Shown: piece by piece, positions 46,885-55,611 of the stretch | How positions within the stretch are numbered: position 1 is the first letter of the stretch | Layout: each line of letters begins with the position of its first letter | Source: Polynucleobacter cosmopolitanus | GTDB taxonomy: Bacteria; Pseudomonadota; Gammaproteobacteria; Burkholderiales; Burkholderiaceae | Length of the DNA stretch: 64,000 nucleotides | NCBI RefSeq assembly: GCF_002224225.1 | Contig: NZ_NJGG01000002.1 | Span: forward strand, 124,001-188,000 | Reading direction: 5' to 3' | The notes under the pieces: model-generated | Told to the model about the DNA's origin: nothing | Seen by the model: only the letters and a program-made list of their open reading frames with translations | Database searches by the model: none | Program-made: the position numbers and the translations under genes

Positions 46885-48075
46885 TTAAAAGAATGCTTGG
46901 ATATTGGTTTGAGCACGACCCAAAATCAAAGCATGAATATCGTGTGTTCCCTCGTAAGTGTTGACCACTTCTAAATTCACCATGTGTCTTGCCACTCCAT
47001 ATTCATCAGAAATACCATTGCCACCCATCATGTCTCTGGCCATTCTGGCAATAGCCAATGATTTGCCACAAGAATTACGCTTTAAAATGGATGTGATTTC
47101 AACAGCATCCGTGCCCTCATCTTTCATGCGACCCAAACGCAAGCAGGCCTGTAAACCTAAACTGATTTCTGTTTGCATATCGGCCAATTTCACTTGAATC
47201 AATTGATTGGCAGCCAGTGGACGACCAAACTGTTGGCGATTCATCACATAGTCACGGGCCCTGAACCAGCAATCTTCAGCGGCGCCCAAGGCACCCCATG
47301 CAATACCATAACGAGCACTGTTCAAGCATGTGAAAGGCCCTTTCAGACCTTTGATATTTGGAAAGATATTGTCCTTAGGTACAAAAACTTCATCCATGAC
47401 AATTTCACCGGTCAATGAGGTTCTCAAACCAACTTTGCCATGAATCGCAGGAGCCGTTAAACCCTTCCAACCTTTTTCCAAGATGAAACCGCGGATCTCA
47501 TCTTTACCAGTGGCCTCATCGATTAACTTTCCCCACACCACAAATACGTCAGCGATGGGACTGTTGGTGATCCACATTTTCGAACCAGACAATGAGTAAC
47601 CACCATCCACTGGTTTTGCGCGAGTCACCATGCTGGCAGGATCAGAACCATGATCAGGCTCAGTCAAACCAAAGCAACCAATCCATTCACCAGTAGCCAG
47701 TTTTGGCAGGTATTTCTTTTTTTGTTCTTCTGTTCCGAAATCATTGATAGGCACCATCACCAAAGAAGACTGCACACTCAACATAGATCTGTAACCAGAA
47801 TCGATTCGCTCAACTTCACGAGCGACCAAACCATATGCCACGTAATTCAAACCAGCACCGCCATATTGTTCAGGGATGGTCATACCCAACAAGCCCAAGC
47901 CGCCCATTTCTCTAAAAATAGCGATGTCTGTTTTTTCATGACGAAACGCTTCAGTCACCCTGGGTAATAACTGACCCTGACAGTAGTCATGAGCAGCATC
48001 TTTGATCATGCGCTCCTCGTCAGTTAACTGATCATCCAAACGCAGTGGATCATTCCATTGAAAAGTCTGACTCAT
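46885..48075 (-). CDS. gcdH: Glutaryl-CoA dehydrogenase GcdH
   Basis: GcdH is an acyl-CoA dehydrogenase-fold flavoenzyme converting glutaryl-CoA to crotonyl-CoA. The 396-residue protein has [33 protein letters not shown] and the catalytic glutamate in [17 protein letters not shown] (about residue 377). The TYEGTHDIH motif and [15 protein letters not shown] are typical of GcdH rather than other acyl-CoA dehydrogenases. It would feed lysine/tryptophan-derived glutaryl-CoA to the crotonyl route that the 3-hydroxybutyryl-CoA dehydrogenase continues. Confidence 0.9.
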   Translation of the reverse strand: MSQTFQWNDPLRLDDQLTDEERMIKDAAHDYCQGQLLPRVTEAFRHEKTDIAIFREMGGLGLLGMTIPEQYGGAGLNYVAYGLVAREVERIDSGYRSMLSVQSSLVMVPINDFGTEEQKKKYLPKLATGEWIGCFGLTEPDHGSDPASMVTRAKPVDGGYSLSGSKMWITNSPIADVFVVWGKLIDEATGKDEIRGFILEKGWKGLTAPAIHGKVGLRTSLTGEIVMDEVFVPKDNIFPNIKGLKGPFTCLNSARYGIAWGALGAAEDCWFRARDYVMNRQQFGRPLAANQLIQVKLADMQTEISLGLQACLRLGRMKDEGTDAVEITSILKRNSCGKSLAIARMARDMMGGNGISDEYGVARHMVNLEVVNTYEGTHDIHALILGRAQTNIQAFF

Positions 48076-48106
48076 AGAGAATTACCTATAAAAAAACTGA
48101 TTAAAC

Positions 48107-48802
48107 CTAGTTATAAAAATGTGTGAAGCTTTCCGCTTTTTCGCGGTCGGTGGTCAAAGTATTTTCGACTTTGCTTTGATCAGCGTATCCCAAGGACATG
48201 CCACAGATTAACTGTTGCTCAGGATTGAGGTTCAAATGCTTTGCAATCACTCGATGAAATTGAGTGAAGGCCGCTTGCGGACAAGTATCAAGACCACGGG
48301 CTTTCGCAGCCAACATCACGTTTTGCACAAACATGCCATAGTCAAACCAACTACCTTGCTGCATGACTCGGTCAATGGTGAAGAAAACTCCAACTGGCGC
48401 ATCAAAGAATTGGTAGTTGCGAGCGCCTTGGGCTTTCATGCGATCTTTGTCTTCCTTACCGATACCCAAAAGACCATACAAATCAAAACCAACCTTACGA
48501 CGGCGCGCTAAATAAGGATCAATCCACTTTGATGGGTAGTAGTTATATTCTTCAGTGTGTTCTTTGAGTGTTTCAGGATCATTAAAAATGCTGAGGATTT
48601 CATCGGTGATCGCCTGCTTGGCAGCCCCTTGAACAATGTGTACTTGCCAAGGTTGGGTGTTGGTACCTGATGGAGCACGACCAGCAACATTCATGATGTC
48701 CAGAATGTCTTGTTTTTTTACTTCAGTTGGCAAAAAAGCACGAATAGAGCGTCTTGCCTTGATGTTGTCATCAACAATTTTGGTGATTTCTACGTGATTC
48801 AT
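48107..48802 (-). CDS. Nitroreductase family protein
   Basis: A 231-residue FMN-dependent reductase with the FMN-binding RRSIRAFLP (17-25), NVAGRAPSGTNTQPWQVH (38-55) and the later MLAAKARGLDTCPQAAF. The physiological substrate (quinone, nitroaromatic or flavin) cannot be told from sequence. It lies downstream of a shared gap with the cold-shock gene, transcribed away from it. Confidence 0.87.
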   Translation of the reverse strand: MNHVEITKIVDDNIKARRSIRAFLPTEVKKQDILDIMNVAGRAPSGTNTQPWQVHIVQGAAKQAITDEILSIFNDPETLKEHTEEYNYYPSKWIDPYLARRRKVGFDLYGLLGIGKEDKDRMKAQGARNYQFFDAPVGVFFTIDRVMQQGSWFDYGMFVQNVMLAAKARGLDTCPQAAFTQFHRVIAKHLNLNPEQQLICGMSLGYADQSKVENTLTTDREKAESFTHFYN

Positions 48803-49177
48803 TTGTTTTATCTCTTCTTTTTATTGGGTAGGCTAGAGGATAAAACAGACTTTAAATCTTCGCTGAGGATTAAAACGCTCATATTTCAGTGAATTGAGTC
48901 GAAAAAGCCTGCTTTTTGGGCCCGCAAAACCCAATAAATCCTTTTTTTGCCAAAAATACCTGTTTTTGGGTGTTTTAGCCCCAGAAAACCTAGTAAAAGC
49001 CCTGATTAGATAATCATATCCCTTTATTCAAATTGTGCGATACTTAGTGCGTAGGTCTTCAAGTAGCTTCCGTCGTTTCCATTTTTCAAAATGGATGATT
49101 CGGTTAGTTGAATCTTCCAGCCCTGCAAAGAAAAGGTGAGAAATCACCACGTTTAATTTTTTTAAGGAATTTCAGTA
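48803..49177. promoter_or_regulatory. Intergenic region and long leader of the cold-shock gene
   Basis: 375 bases without a protein gene. The right half is probably the csp leader: it can fold a hairpin CCATTTT/AAAATGG at 49079-49094 and a GGTGA-GAAA-TCACC hairpin with a GNRA tetraloop at 49135-49148, then AAGGAA before the ATG at 49178. The left half carries an imperfect repeat CCTGCTTTTTGGG (48908-48920) and CCTGTTTTTGGG (48959-48970). Long structured leaders are typical of cspA genes, where RNA folding senses cold. I could not place a convincing -35/-10 pair. Confidence 0.5.
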
Positions 49178-49381
49178 ATGGCAACAGGTATTGTTAAGTG
49201 GTTCAACGACGCAAAAGGTTTTGGTTTTATTACTCCTGATGGTGGTGGTGAAGATTTATTCGCTCACTTCTCAGCGATTCAAGGTAACGGATTCAAAAGC
49301 TTGAAAGAAAACCAAAAGGTTAGCTTTGAAGTAACAACTGGCCCTAAGGGCAAGCAAGCTTCTAACATCAACCCAATGTAA
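49178..49381 (+). CDS. Cold-shock protein (CspA family)
   Basis: A 67-residue single cold-shock domain with RNP1 KGFGFITP (13-20) and RNP2 DLFAHFSAI (27-35), the nucleic-acid-binding surface. It acts as RNA chaperone. The leader folds as described, and a strong terminator follows, so it is monocistronic. Confidence 0.95.
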   Translation: MATGIVKWFNDAKGFGFITPDGGGEDLFAHFSAIQGNGFKSLKENQKVSFEVTTGPKGKQASNINPM

Positions 49382-49401
49382 TTTGGTGTTATGTTTATAA
49401 G

Positions 49402-49426
49402 AACCCGACTTCGGTCGGGTTTTTTA
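49402..49426 (+). terminator. Terminator of the cold-shock gene
   Basis: A perfect 8-bp stem AACCCGAC/GTCGGGTT with a stable TTCG loop (49402-49421) followed by TTTTT. Classical rho-independent form. Confidence 0.93.
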
Positions 49427-49462
49427 TTGCCTATTTTTTATGGCTGGCTTTGATTCGATGAC

Positions 49463-50047
49463 TTAAATCAGCCCCACTCCGCCCAGCACTGCCCCAATCA
49501 ATAACAACAACAAAATATGTATCTTTGTTTTCCAAATCAGGAAGACAGTGACAATGGTGCACAACCACAATGGCCAGTCATTTTCCAAACTGGTATTAGC
49601 CGCACTGATCAACCAACTGGTTGCCAGAATGGCGCCGATCACCAATGTGGCCAACCCTTGTTTGAATGCCAAAATAAAATTACTGTCTTTGTTGGCTTGA
49701 ACCCACTTCGCAGTTGAGTACGTCAGAATTGAACTGGGTAGCATCACACCAATCATGGCCAATAACATACCAAAGGTTCCCCAAAGATACTGCGCATGAA
49801 TTGTTGTGACAGAGTTAATGCCTATGTGCCAACCCATCATGGCAATCACCAAGATGTTTGGGCCCGGGGCTGATTGAGCAATTGCAATTGATGCTGCGAA
49901 TTGGTCTTCAGACATCCAAGCATTTTGATAGACCAAATGGCGATGCATCTCAGGGATGACAGTCACTGCTCCGCCAACTGCCATCAACGAAACAGCCGTG
50001 AAATGCAAAAAAACATCCAGCCAGTTTGCGAAAGAAAATGGAATCAT
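49463..50047 (-). CDS. Chromate transporter half, ChrA-type (second)
   Basis: A 194-residue membrane protein of the CHR family with the PF02417-type features AVGGAVTVIPEMHRHLV near residue 20-36 and SAPGPNILVIAMMG (about 54-67). It is one half of a split (short-chain) ChrA; its start overlaps the end of the other half by four bases. CHR proteins export chromate by proton antiport; for these short pairs chromate resistance is possible but not certain. Confidence 0.83.
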   Translation of the reverse strand: MIPFSFANWLDVFLHFTAVSLMAVGGAVTVIPEMHRHLVYQNAWMSEDQFAASIAIAQSAPGPNILVIAMMGWHIGINSVTTIHAQYLWGTFGMLLAMIGVMLPSSILTYSTAKWVQANKDSNFILAFKQGLATLVIGAILATSWLISAANTSLENDWPLWLCTIVTVFLIWKTKIHILLLLLIGAVLGGVGLI

Positions 50048-50598
50048 GGCTTGACCCGACGATATGTCAGATAGATAGACAAAATGCCAAGGCTTAAGAG
50101 CACATGCACCAAAGGAATTCTGATCAACGCCACCAAAATAAAACAGAGTAAGGCAATACCAATGGCAGGCAAATAACCCAACGGATGCTTTTTAAGTGCG
50201 CTGGCCAATTTAAGAGATGTCCCAGCAATCAAGCCTGCTGCAACAGCGCCCATCCCTTTGATCGCACCTGCAACCGCTGGATTAGCACCCCAATGAAGAT
50301 ATGTGATCGCTATAACAATCAGCGCCAACATCGGAAATACCAACATGCCAGCAATGGCTGCTAATGCGCCGAGCAACCCAAAATGGCGTGAGCCAAAAAT
50401 GATGGCCAAGTTAACAACATTGGGGCCCGGTAATACTTGGGCAACTGCCCACTCTTCAAGAAACTCTTCTCTGGTGTACCAACGTTTTTTATCAACCAAC
50501 TCGCGCTCAGCAACTGGTAAAACACCACCAAATCCTTGAAGAGCCAGCCAAGTGAATACCCAGAAAATTTCAGATTTAGATTGGGGCAATTGGCTCAT
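50044..50598 (-). CDS. Chromate transporter half, ChrA-type (first)
   Basis: A 184-residue membrane protein with FGGVLPVAERELVDKKRW (about 23-40) and VLPGPNVVNLAIIFG (about 55-69), the CHR family motifs. With the overlapping downstream gene it forms a two-protein ChrA transporter, the halves likely inserted in opposite orientation. AATGAGCCA at the start has only a weak ribosome site. Confidence 0.83.
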   Translation of the reverse strand: MSQLPQSKSEIFWVFTWLALQGFGGVLPVAERELVDKKRWYTREEFLEEWAVAQVLPGPNVVNLAIIFGSRHFGLLGALAAIAGMLVFPMLALIVIAITYLHWGANPAVAGAIKGMGAVAAGLIAGTSLKLASALKKHPLGYLPAIGIALLCFILVALIRIPLVHVLLSLGILSIYLTYRRVKP

Positions 50599-50643
50599 GG
50601 TTTTATTTTATCGTGCCTGATTGCTCTAAACATAGGTAAATAA

Positions 50644-50663
50644 AAAGGAGCCGAAGCTCCTTT
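50644..50663 (-). terminator. Terminator after the RodZ-like gene
   Basis: Stem AAAGGAGC/GCTCCTTT with loop CGAA (50644-50663), followed on the minus strand by TTTATTTA. It lies between the RodZ-like gene and the chr pair. Confidence 0.85.
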
Positions 50664-50685
50664 GAATATCTTTTCTTTGGCAATC

Positions 50686-51771
50686 TTAATTAGTAGATAC
50701 TTCTTTAACGCGCATCGTTCTTGCTTGCTCATTGATTGGTCGAATACGCTTACCTTGGAAAAAGACAGCTGTTTGAGATAAACCATTGGTCAAAATAGTG
50801 AACGGTGCTTTACCGCTAAAGGTATGGCCAGCACCAAAACTAGTACCAGCCTCAATTGATTGCATCATTGATTTGCCAGTAGCATCCACCACACAAACAA
50901 TTTGTCTTGACTCTACATAGACATGCACAAAGTTACCTGGCTTGCTAGGTTCAGTCACAGATTGCTCTGTCAAGCTCGCATCAGGTTTTGGGCAACCAAC
51001 ATCTGATGGCAATGGTGCAACAGCTGCAACACTGGCTACTGCCGGTGTCGCTGAACTTGGTGCAGATGGGTTTGCCGGGTTTGCAGGATTGGCAGGTGTT
51101 GCTGGATCAGTGCTATCTTCTTTAGGTTCAGCCCCTTCAACCACCACAGCTTGAGGCTCTGCTGCTGGCGGATTGAATACAGCAATGATGTCATTTCTAC
51201 TTGAATAAAGGCCGCCCGCCACCAAGATCAATAACAAGACTGACACTAAGGCACGACGAGAACCTTTTTGTTGTGGTCTTGAAGAATCCATTTGACCGCC
51301 AGATTGAAGATTCTCCAAACTGACTTTCATTGGTTGACTTGCTGCTGCCGCTGCTGGTTTAGCAGTTTGTTGATTTGATTCTTGAGCAACTGGCTTCTTC
51401 TCAGGAGTGCTTACTTTTTCTTCTTTGGCGGCTTTTGTTTCTTGAACTTTCACAGACTGCTGCGTATCTTCAATGGCTGCATCAAAAGGTAAAGATTCTT
51501 GTTGAGCCAAATCACCATCGGGATGAACCAAAACAAGTGATTCGTCTAACTGCAATATTTTGGCAACTTTTTTTGCCACAGTGATCTTATGAGACTCAGA
51601 GTAAAAGCTAGTGACACCACCCTGCTCAAGCTCAGTGATGTGTTTTTTAGACAGGCAAGCCTTAGTTGCTAGATCTTGAATTTCAAGTCTGAGCTTTTCA
51701 CGGGCGGCTTTAAGCACCTTTCCCTGAATTTCAGGCAGGATTTCAAATTTATTTTTTGATCCTAATGACAT
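50686..51771 (-). CDS. RodZ-like membrane protein with N-terminal helix-turn-helix
   Basis: A 361-residue bitopic protein: N-terminal HTH (about 15-85, with LRLEIQDLATKACLSKKHITELE), a low-complexity linker, one membrane span (about 173-190, RALVSVLLLILVAGGLY), a Pro/Ala-rich stretch with tandem ATPANPANPANP (about 218-230) and a C-terminal periplasmic domain like DUF4115 (about 275-350, ending in VFFQGKRIRPI). This layout is that of RodZ, which links MreB to the wall machinery, though the gene is not beside ispG, its usual neighbour. GGAG lies just before the ATG. Confidence 0.65.
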   Translation of the reverse strand: MSLGSKNKFEILPEIQGKVLKAAREKLRLEIQDLATKACLSKKHITELEQGGVTSFYSESHKITVAKKVAKILQLDESLVLVHPDGDLAQQESLPFDAAIEDTQQSVKVQETKAAKEEKVSTPEKKPVAQESNQQTAKPAAAAASQPMKVSLENLQSGGQMDSSRPQQKGSRRALVSVLLLILVAGGLYSSRNDIIAVFNPPAAEPQAVVVEGAEPKEDSTDPATPANPANPANPSAPSSATPAVASVAAVAPLPSDVGCPKPDASLTEQSVTEPSKPGNFVHVYVESRQIVCVVDATGKSMMQSIEAGTSFGAGHTFSGKAPFTILTNGLSQTAVFFQGKRIRPINEQARTMRVKEVSTN

Positions 51772-51851
51772 GCTGTCTCCATGAGCTCTTTGGCCTCATC
51801 TTGTAACTTTAACATCGATAAATAACTCAAAACTATAAATTCATCAAAGCC

Positions 51852-52466
51852 TTACAACTTATTCTTCACCGAACCATACAAACGAACCAATTCTTGCAAA
51901 GAAGTGGCTCTCATTTTCTCCATGACCCTTGATTTATGGACTTTGATGGTGGCATCTGTGGTTCCCAAACGAACCGCCACGTCTTTGTTCATCAAACCCT
52001 CTACCAATAGAGCGCAAACCTCTTTTTCCCTGGGGGTCAAAGAGTCATAGCGTTGATTAATGGTCAATGACTGAGTCATTGATTGGAAAATTTCTTTATC
52101 TTTTTCAATCGCGGTGCCGATGCAACGCAATAGATCATCCAAATTGAATGGTTTGAACAAGAAATCTACTGCGCCTTGTTTCATGCTCACCACGATCTCG
52201 TGAGGCATTGATTCACCTGAAATGAAAATGATTGGAGTCTCACGACCCATCTCTTTCAATTTCTTTTGTAAGTCAACGCCTGACATAATTGGCATCCGCA
52301 TATCCAACAGGATGGTTGCTGGAGACACTGGAATTGATTTTTCTAAAAATGATTCTGGAGATTCATGTGACTCGATGGAGTAACCGCAACTCTTCAACAT
52401 GCGAGTCAAGGAACTGCGCATTGAAGCGTCATCATCGATGATGTATATATGGCCTATTTCACTCAA
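51852..52466 (-). CDS. FixJ/NarL-type response regulator, orphan
   Basis: A 204-residue two-domain regulator: receiver (about 6-120) with acidic residues at 11-13, phosphoacceptor Asp55 in ILLDMRMP and the conserved Lys in LFKPFN, then a LuxR-type HTH (about 140-200) with LTPREKEVCALLVEGLMNKDVA. The family resembles FixJ/TodT. No histidine kinase gene is adjacent. An 18-bp palindrome lies about 70 bases upstream and may be an operator. Confidence 0.9.
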   Translation of the reverse strand: MSEIGHIYIIDDDASMRSSLTRMLKSCGYSIESHESPESFLEKSIPVSPATILLDMRMPIMSGVDLQKKLKEMGRETPIIFISGESMPHEIVVSMKQGAVDFLFKPFNLDDLLRCIGTAIEKDKEIFQSMTQSLTINQRYDSLTPREKEVCALLVEGLMNKDVAVRLGTTDATIKVHKSRVMEKMRATSLQELVRLYGSVKNKL

Positions 52467-52527
52467 AATGTTATATCTTTCAGATATTTAACTTTGATCA
52501 TATTAGTTAGATTAATAACTTTCGGCT

Positions 52528-52545
52528 ATTAGCTTTAAAGCTAAT
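52528..52545. promoter_or_regulatory. 18-bp perfect palindrome upstream of the orphan regulator
   Basis: ATTAGCTTTAAAGCTAAT reads the same on both strands, centred about 70 bases before the regulator start codon. It could be a binding site for a dimeric regulator, perhaps the FixJ-type protein itself, or a weak second hairpin. Confidence 0.4.
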
Positions 52546-52551
52546 AAAAAA

Positions 52552-52578
52552 AAGGCCGCACAAATGTGGTGCAGCCTT
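52552..52578 (-). terminator. Terminator after the CMD family gene
   Basis: Ten-base-pair stem (AAGGCTGCAC on the minus strand with GTGCGGCCTT, one T-G wobble) at 52552-52578, followed on the minus strand by a run of eight T. It ends the Bug-receptor/CMD transcript. Confidence 0.9.
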
Positions 52579-52602
52579 GATGGGTTTAATTCATGCTCTA
52601 GA

Positions 52603-53142
52603 TCAGTGTTCGGGAGTGACCTGCAAAGCAACTAAAAATCTTGAAACCATGTTGTAGGTGGCAATGACACCCACCAACTCCACCAAATGCGAATTACCCA
52701 AAGCGCTTTGTAAACGTTTCATCAAAGCAGAATCGACTTCAATCGAGCGCGTCATTTGAATGGTTAATTCAATGGCATCCTCTTCCAATTGACTGAACAA
52801 GCCTGCTGACATTGGGCTAGAGCCAATCTGGCGCATGGCTTTGACTTGCTCTTCGGTGCCGCCAGCACTTAAAAAGACTGGGGCATGGTGAATGAATTCG
52901 TATTCAGCACGGTTCAAGATGGCCACACCACACATACCCAATTCACGTAGTTTTGGATCTAAGCCAAGATTGTTACGGACCTCACCTAAAAAAGCATTCC
53001 AACCCGTTGCAAATGGAGCGCTGTGCAACAACATGCGATCAAGATTGATGAATTGGCCGCCTCGCCTTTGACGAATAGCAGCCACCAAATCCGCTGGCTC
53101 TTGCAAGTCCAGCGGTTGATAAGGTACAAGACGTTCAGTCAT
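52603..53142 (-). CDS. Carboxymuconolactone decarboxylase family protein
   Basis: A 179-residue helical protein of the CMD/AhpD superfamily with DPKLRELGMCGVAILNRAEYEFIHH split over residues about 62-86, where the EYEFIHH portion holds the usual acidic and histidine residues. The AhpD-type CxxC pair is absent; a single Cys (about 71) remains, so a decarboxylase-like or unknown role is more likely than peroxidase reduction. It follows the Bug-receptor gene by 3 bases. Confidence 0.78.
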   Translation of the reverse strand: MTERLVPYQPLDLQEPADLVAAIRQRRGGQFINLDRMLLHSAPFATGWNAFLGEVRNNLGLDPKLRELGMCGVAILNRAEYEFIHHAPVFLSAGGTEEQVKAMRQIGSSPMSAGLFSQLEEDAIELTIQMTRSIEVDSALMKRLQSALGNSHLVELVGVIATYNMVSRFLVALQVTPEH

Positions 53143-53145
53143 TGA

Positions 53146-54114
53146 TTAATCAGCTGCCTTGATGTTGTTGGCCTTGATGAAAGCACCCCAAACATCAATC
53201 TGCTTATTAACAAAATCTTGAGCAGGCTTAGGACCCAAGGCTGCAATTTCAATGCCTTGTGATTTCAAGCGTTGCGCAATCTCAGGATTCTTCAAAGCTT
53301 TTGCAACTTCTTCGTGCATGCGATTAACGATTGCTGCTGGAGTTTTTGCTGGAGCAATGATGGCCCACCAAGCTGGAGCTTCAAAGTTAGGGTAACCACT
53401 TTCAGCAATCGTTGGCACGTTTGGCAATTCTGGCGAACGTTTGCTGGTCGTCACAGCCAAAGGAATCACACCACCCGAATCAACGTGAGGCTTGACCAAG
53501 AACAATGAACCAATGGCCAAAGGCACGTGGCCTGCCAAAGCGTCTTGCATCAGAGGGCCACCGCCACGATAAGGGACGTGTGTCCAATCAAATTTGGCGT
53601 CTTTAGCCAATGATGCCAAAGCCAAATGACCTAAGCTACCTGTACCAATTGAACCGTAGTTATTCGCTTTTTTAGCTTTTGCATCAGCAAGCAATTGTTT
53701 AAAGCTGGTGATGCCTGATGCTTTAGTGGCAGTTAACACCATTGGCGCTGTACCAATCATGGTCACAGTCGTCAAATCGGTTTTGGTCTTGTACGGCAAT
53801 TTTTCAATCATGTTCTCGTTCACGCCGTGAGTGTCAAACACCACGCCAAACGTGTAACCATCCGGTTGAGCTCTTGAAACTGCAGCAGCACCGATTGAGC
53901 CTGATGCTCCACCAATGTTTTCAACAATCACGTTTTGCTTCATTTGATTTTGCAAGGCTGGAGCCAAAATTCTGGCCACTTGGTCAACAGATCCCCCTGG
54001 TGGGAAAACTGCGATCATCTTGATTGTTTTTTGAGTTGGCCAGTCATTGCTTTGTGCCTGAGCGACACCACTGATACATAAAACCGACATCAAGCCGGCT
54101 AAAAGCTTATTCAT
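53146..54114 (-). CDS. Bug-type tripartite tricarboxylate transporter receptor
   Basis: A 322-residue periplasmic substrate-binding protein of the Bug/TctC family, abundant in Burkholderiales. I choose the ATG at 54114 with AAAGGAGA upstream; the frame extends to 54162 without support. Signal peptide ends near AQAQS; family segments are MIAVFPPGGSVDQVARILAP (near residues 30-49) and GSIGTGSLGHLA. No TctA/TctB membrane genes are adjacent. It may bind a carboxylate processed by the CMD-family enzyme encoded next to it. Confidence 0.87.
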   Translation of the reverse strand: MNKLLAGLMSVLCISGVAQAQSNDWPTQKTIKMIAVFPPGGSVDQVARILAPALQNQMKQNVIVENIGGASGSIGAAAVSRAQPDGYTFGVVFDTHGVNENMIEKLPYKTKTDLTTVTMIGTAPMVLTATKASGITSFKQLLADAKAKKANNYGSIGTGSLGHLALASLAKDAKFDWTHVPYRGGGPLMQDALAGHVPLAIGSLFLVKPHVDSGGVIPLAVTTSKRSPELPNVPTIAESGYPNFEAPAWWAIIAPAKTPAAIVNRMHEEVAKALKNPEIAQRLKSQGIEIAALGPKPAQDFVNKQIDVWGAFIKANNIKAAD

Positions 54115-54212
54115 TACGTCTCCTTTAGGTTTTGTCCGGCTTTTATAGCTCTGTGACTTCATAAATATCCCACACTCCTATAATGAATGCAATTAAAAAA
54201 ACGGGACCCATC

Positions 54213-55178
54213 ATGCGCAAGAAAATTGTGGTTTTAGATGATTATGAAAATTCATATGAAAAACTGTCCAATTGGAGCGCTATCAAAGGTTTGGCCGATG
54301 TACAGATCTTCAATCAGCCCCTGCTTGGCATTGCGCTACTGGAAAAAATTCAAGATGCTCATGCCTTAGTTTTAATGCGTGATCGCACCCCACTCAAAGC
54401 AGACCTGATTGCCCAGTTAAAGCATTTGGAATATGTGGTTTTTACAGGCACCCGCAATTTAGCTTTAGATACTGAAGCATTAAAACAAAGAGGCATTCCA
54501 ATCAGTTACACAGAATGGGGTCCATCCAAAGACAGCACAGCTGAATTAACTTGGGCATTGATTCTGGGCTTACACAAAAGATTGATCGAACAAAACAAAC
54601 TGATCATCGAAAATCAGTGGCGCAATCAACATTCTTTATTGCCAGTTTTAAAAGGTCAAACTTTGGGTTTAGTCGGCCTGGGTGAAATTGGCTCACGCGT
54701 GGCCAAAGTGGCGCTCGCCTTTGGCATGAAAGTGGTGACCTGGAGTCCCAATATGACCTCTGAAAGAGCTGCAGCCGTGGGTGCTGAATCAGTCAGCTTG
54801 AATATTCTCATGCAAACATCAGACATTGTTTCTTTGCACATCGTTGCTAGCCCAACGACCAAGGGGATGATCAATCAAGAAAAATTAGCTCTCATGAAAA
54901 AAGATGCTTTACTGATCAATACGTCACGCTCAACTTTGGTTGATACGGGTGCCTTGGTTCAAGCACTTCAAAAACAAAGTATCGGTGGTGCCGCTTTGGA
55001 TGTTTTTGACATCGAGCCTTTACCCGCAGATCATCCTTTGCGTAGCACACCCAATACATTACTTACCCCACACCTTGGTTTCGTGGCAGAGCCCGTGTTC
55101 AAGTCATTCACAACGGGTGTGGTGGAATCTTTGGAAGCTTGGTTAAATGGTCAAGCCATCATCCGTCCTCTGCCCTGA
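54213..55178 (+). CDS. D-isomer-specific 2-hydroxyacid dehydrogenase
   Basis: A ~321-residue NAD-dependent dehydrogenase with the Rossmann motif LGLVGLGEIGSRVAKVAL (about 146-163), active-site arginine region NTSRSTLVD and the glutamate/histidine pair (EPLP and TPHLGF) of the family. The ATG at 54213 has GGGA upstream; the in-frame ATG at 54183 adds ten residues and cannot be excluded. The substrate (hydroxypyruvate, phosphoglycerate-like or other) is undefined. Confidence 0.87.
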   Translation: MRKKIVVLDDYENSYEKLSNWSAIKGLADVQIFNQPLLGIALLEKIQDAHALVLMRDRTPLKADLIAQLKHLEYVVFTGTRNLALDTEALKQRGIPISYTEWGPSKDSTAELTWALILGLHKRLIEQNKLIIENQWRNQHSLLPVLKGQTLGLVGLGEIGSRVAKVALAFGMKVVTWSPNMTSERAAAVGAESVSLNILMQTSDIVSLHIVASPTTKGMINQEKLALMKKDALLINTSRSTLVDTGALVQALQKQSIGGAALDVFDIEPLPADHPLRSTPNTLLTPHLGFVAEPVFKSFTTGVVESLEAWLNGQAIIRPLP

Positions 55179-55611
55179 TTGCGGCAACCCACGTGGTGCC
55201 CTGCAATCAGAGTGTCCTTACTGTGGATCGCAAGAGACGCCACCACTGCCTAAAAAGTTGGCAGGCATTTTTACGCTCAATTTAGAGGAGAACTTGCCCA
55301 GGGTCGACGAAGCATTGATTCTTTTTGATCGAGCATTAAATGAACTCGCCAAAACAGCGATCAGGGTTGTGAAAGTGATACATGGGTATGGCTCAGGCGG
55401 ACAAGGTGGCCGAATCAAAGAAGCTATTCGCCAAGAACTGATGTATCAAAGGCGCTCTCACTTGATCAGCAGTTATTTTGCTGGTGAAGATTTGGGTCCT
55501 GGTAAAGAGTCCTACCAAGAACTGTGCAGACAATACCCTGCCGTCAAAGATATTCTGACAAAGGATATTCATGGCAACCCCGGTATTACTTTGATTATTC
55601 TGAAAAGATGA
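55147..55611 (+). CDS. Zinc-ribbon plus Smr domain protein
   Basis: A 154-residue protein joining an N-terminal four-cysteine zinc ribbon (CPDCGNPRGALQSECPYCG, residues 9-27) to a Smr domain (about 40-152) with VIHGYGSGGQGGRIKEAIR. Smr domains nick or cleave nucleic acid in MutS2 and related proteins. It overlaps the dehydrogenase gene by 32 bases and its stop overlaps the next start (ATGA), so the three are coupled. Confidence 0.82.
   Translation: MVKPSSVLCPDCGNPRGALQSECPYCGSQETPPLPKKLAGIFTLNLEENLPRVDEALILFDRALNELAKTAIRVVKVIHGYGSGGQGGRIKEAIRQELMYQRRSHLISSYFAGEDLGPGKESYQELCRQYPAVKDILTKDIHGNPGITLIILKR

Noticed and set aside
52528..52545. The 18-bp palindrome as a terminator
   Set aside because: It has no loop and is AT-rich; the GC-rich hairpin at 52552-52578 with a T-tract is the real terminator on that strand.
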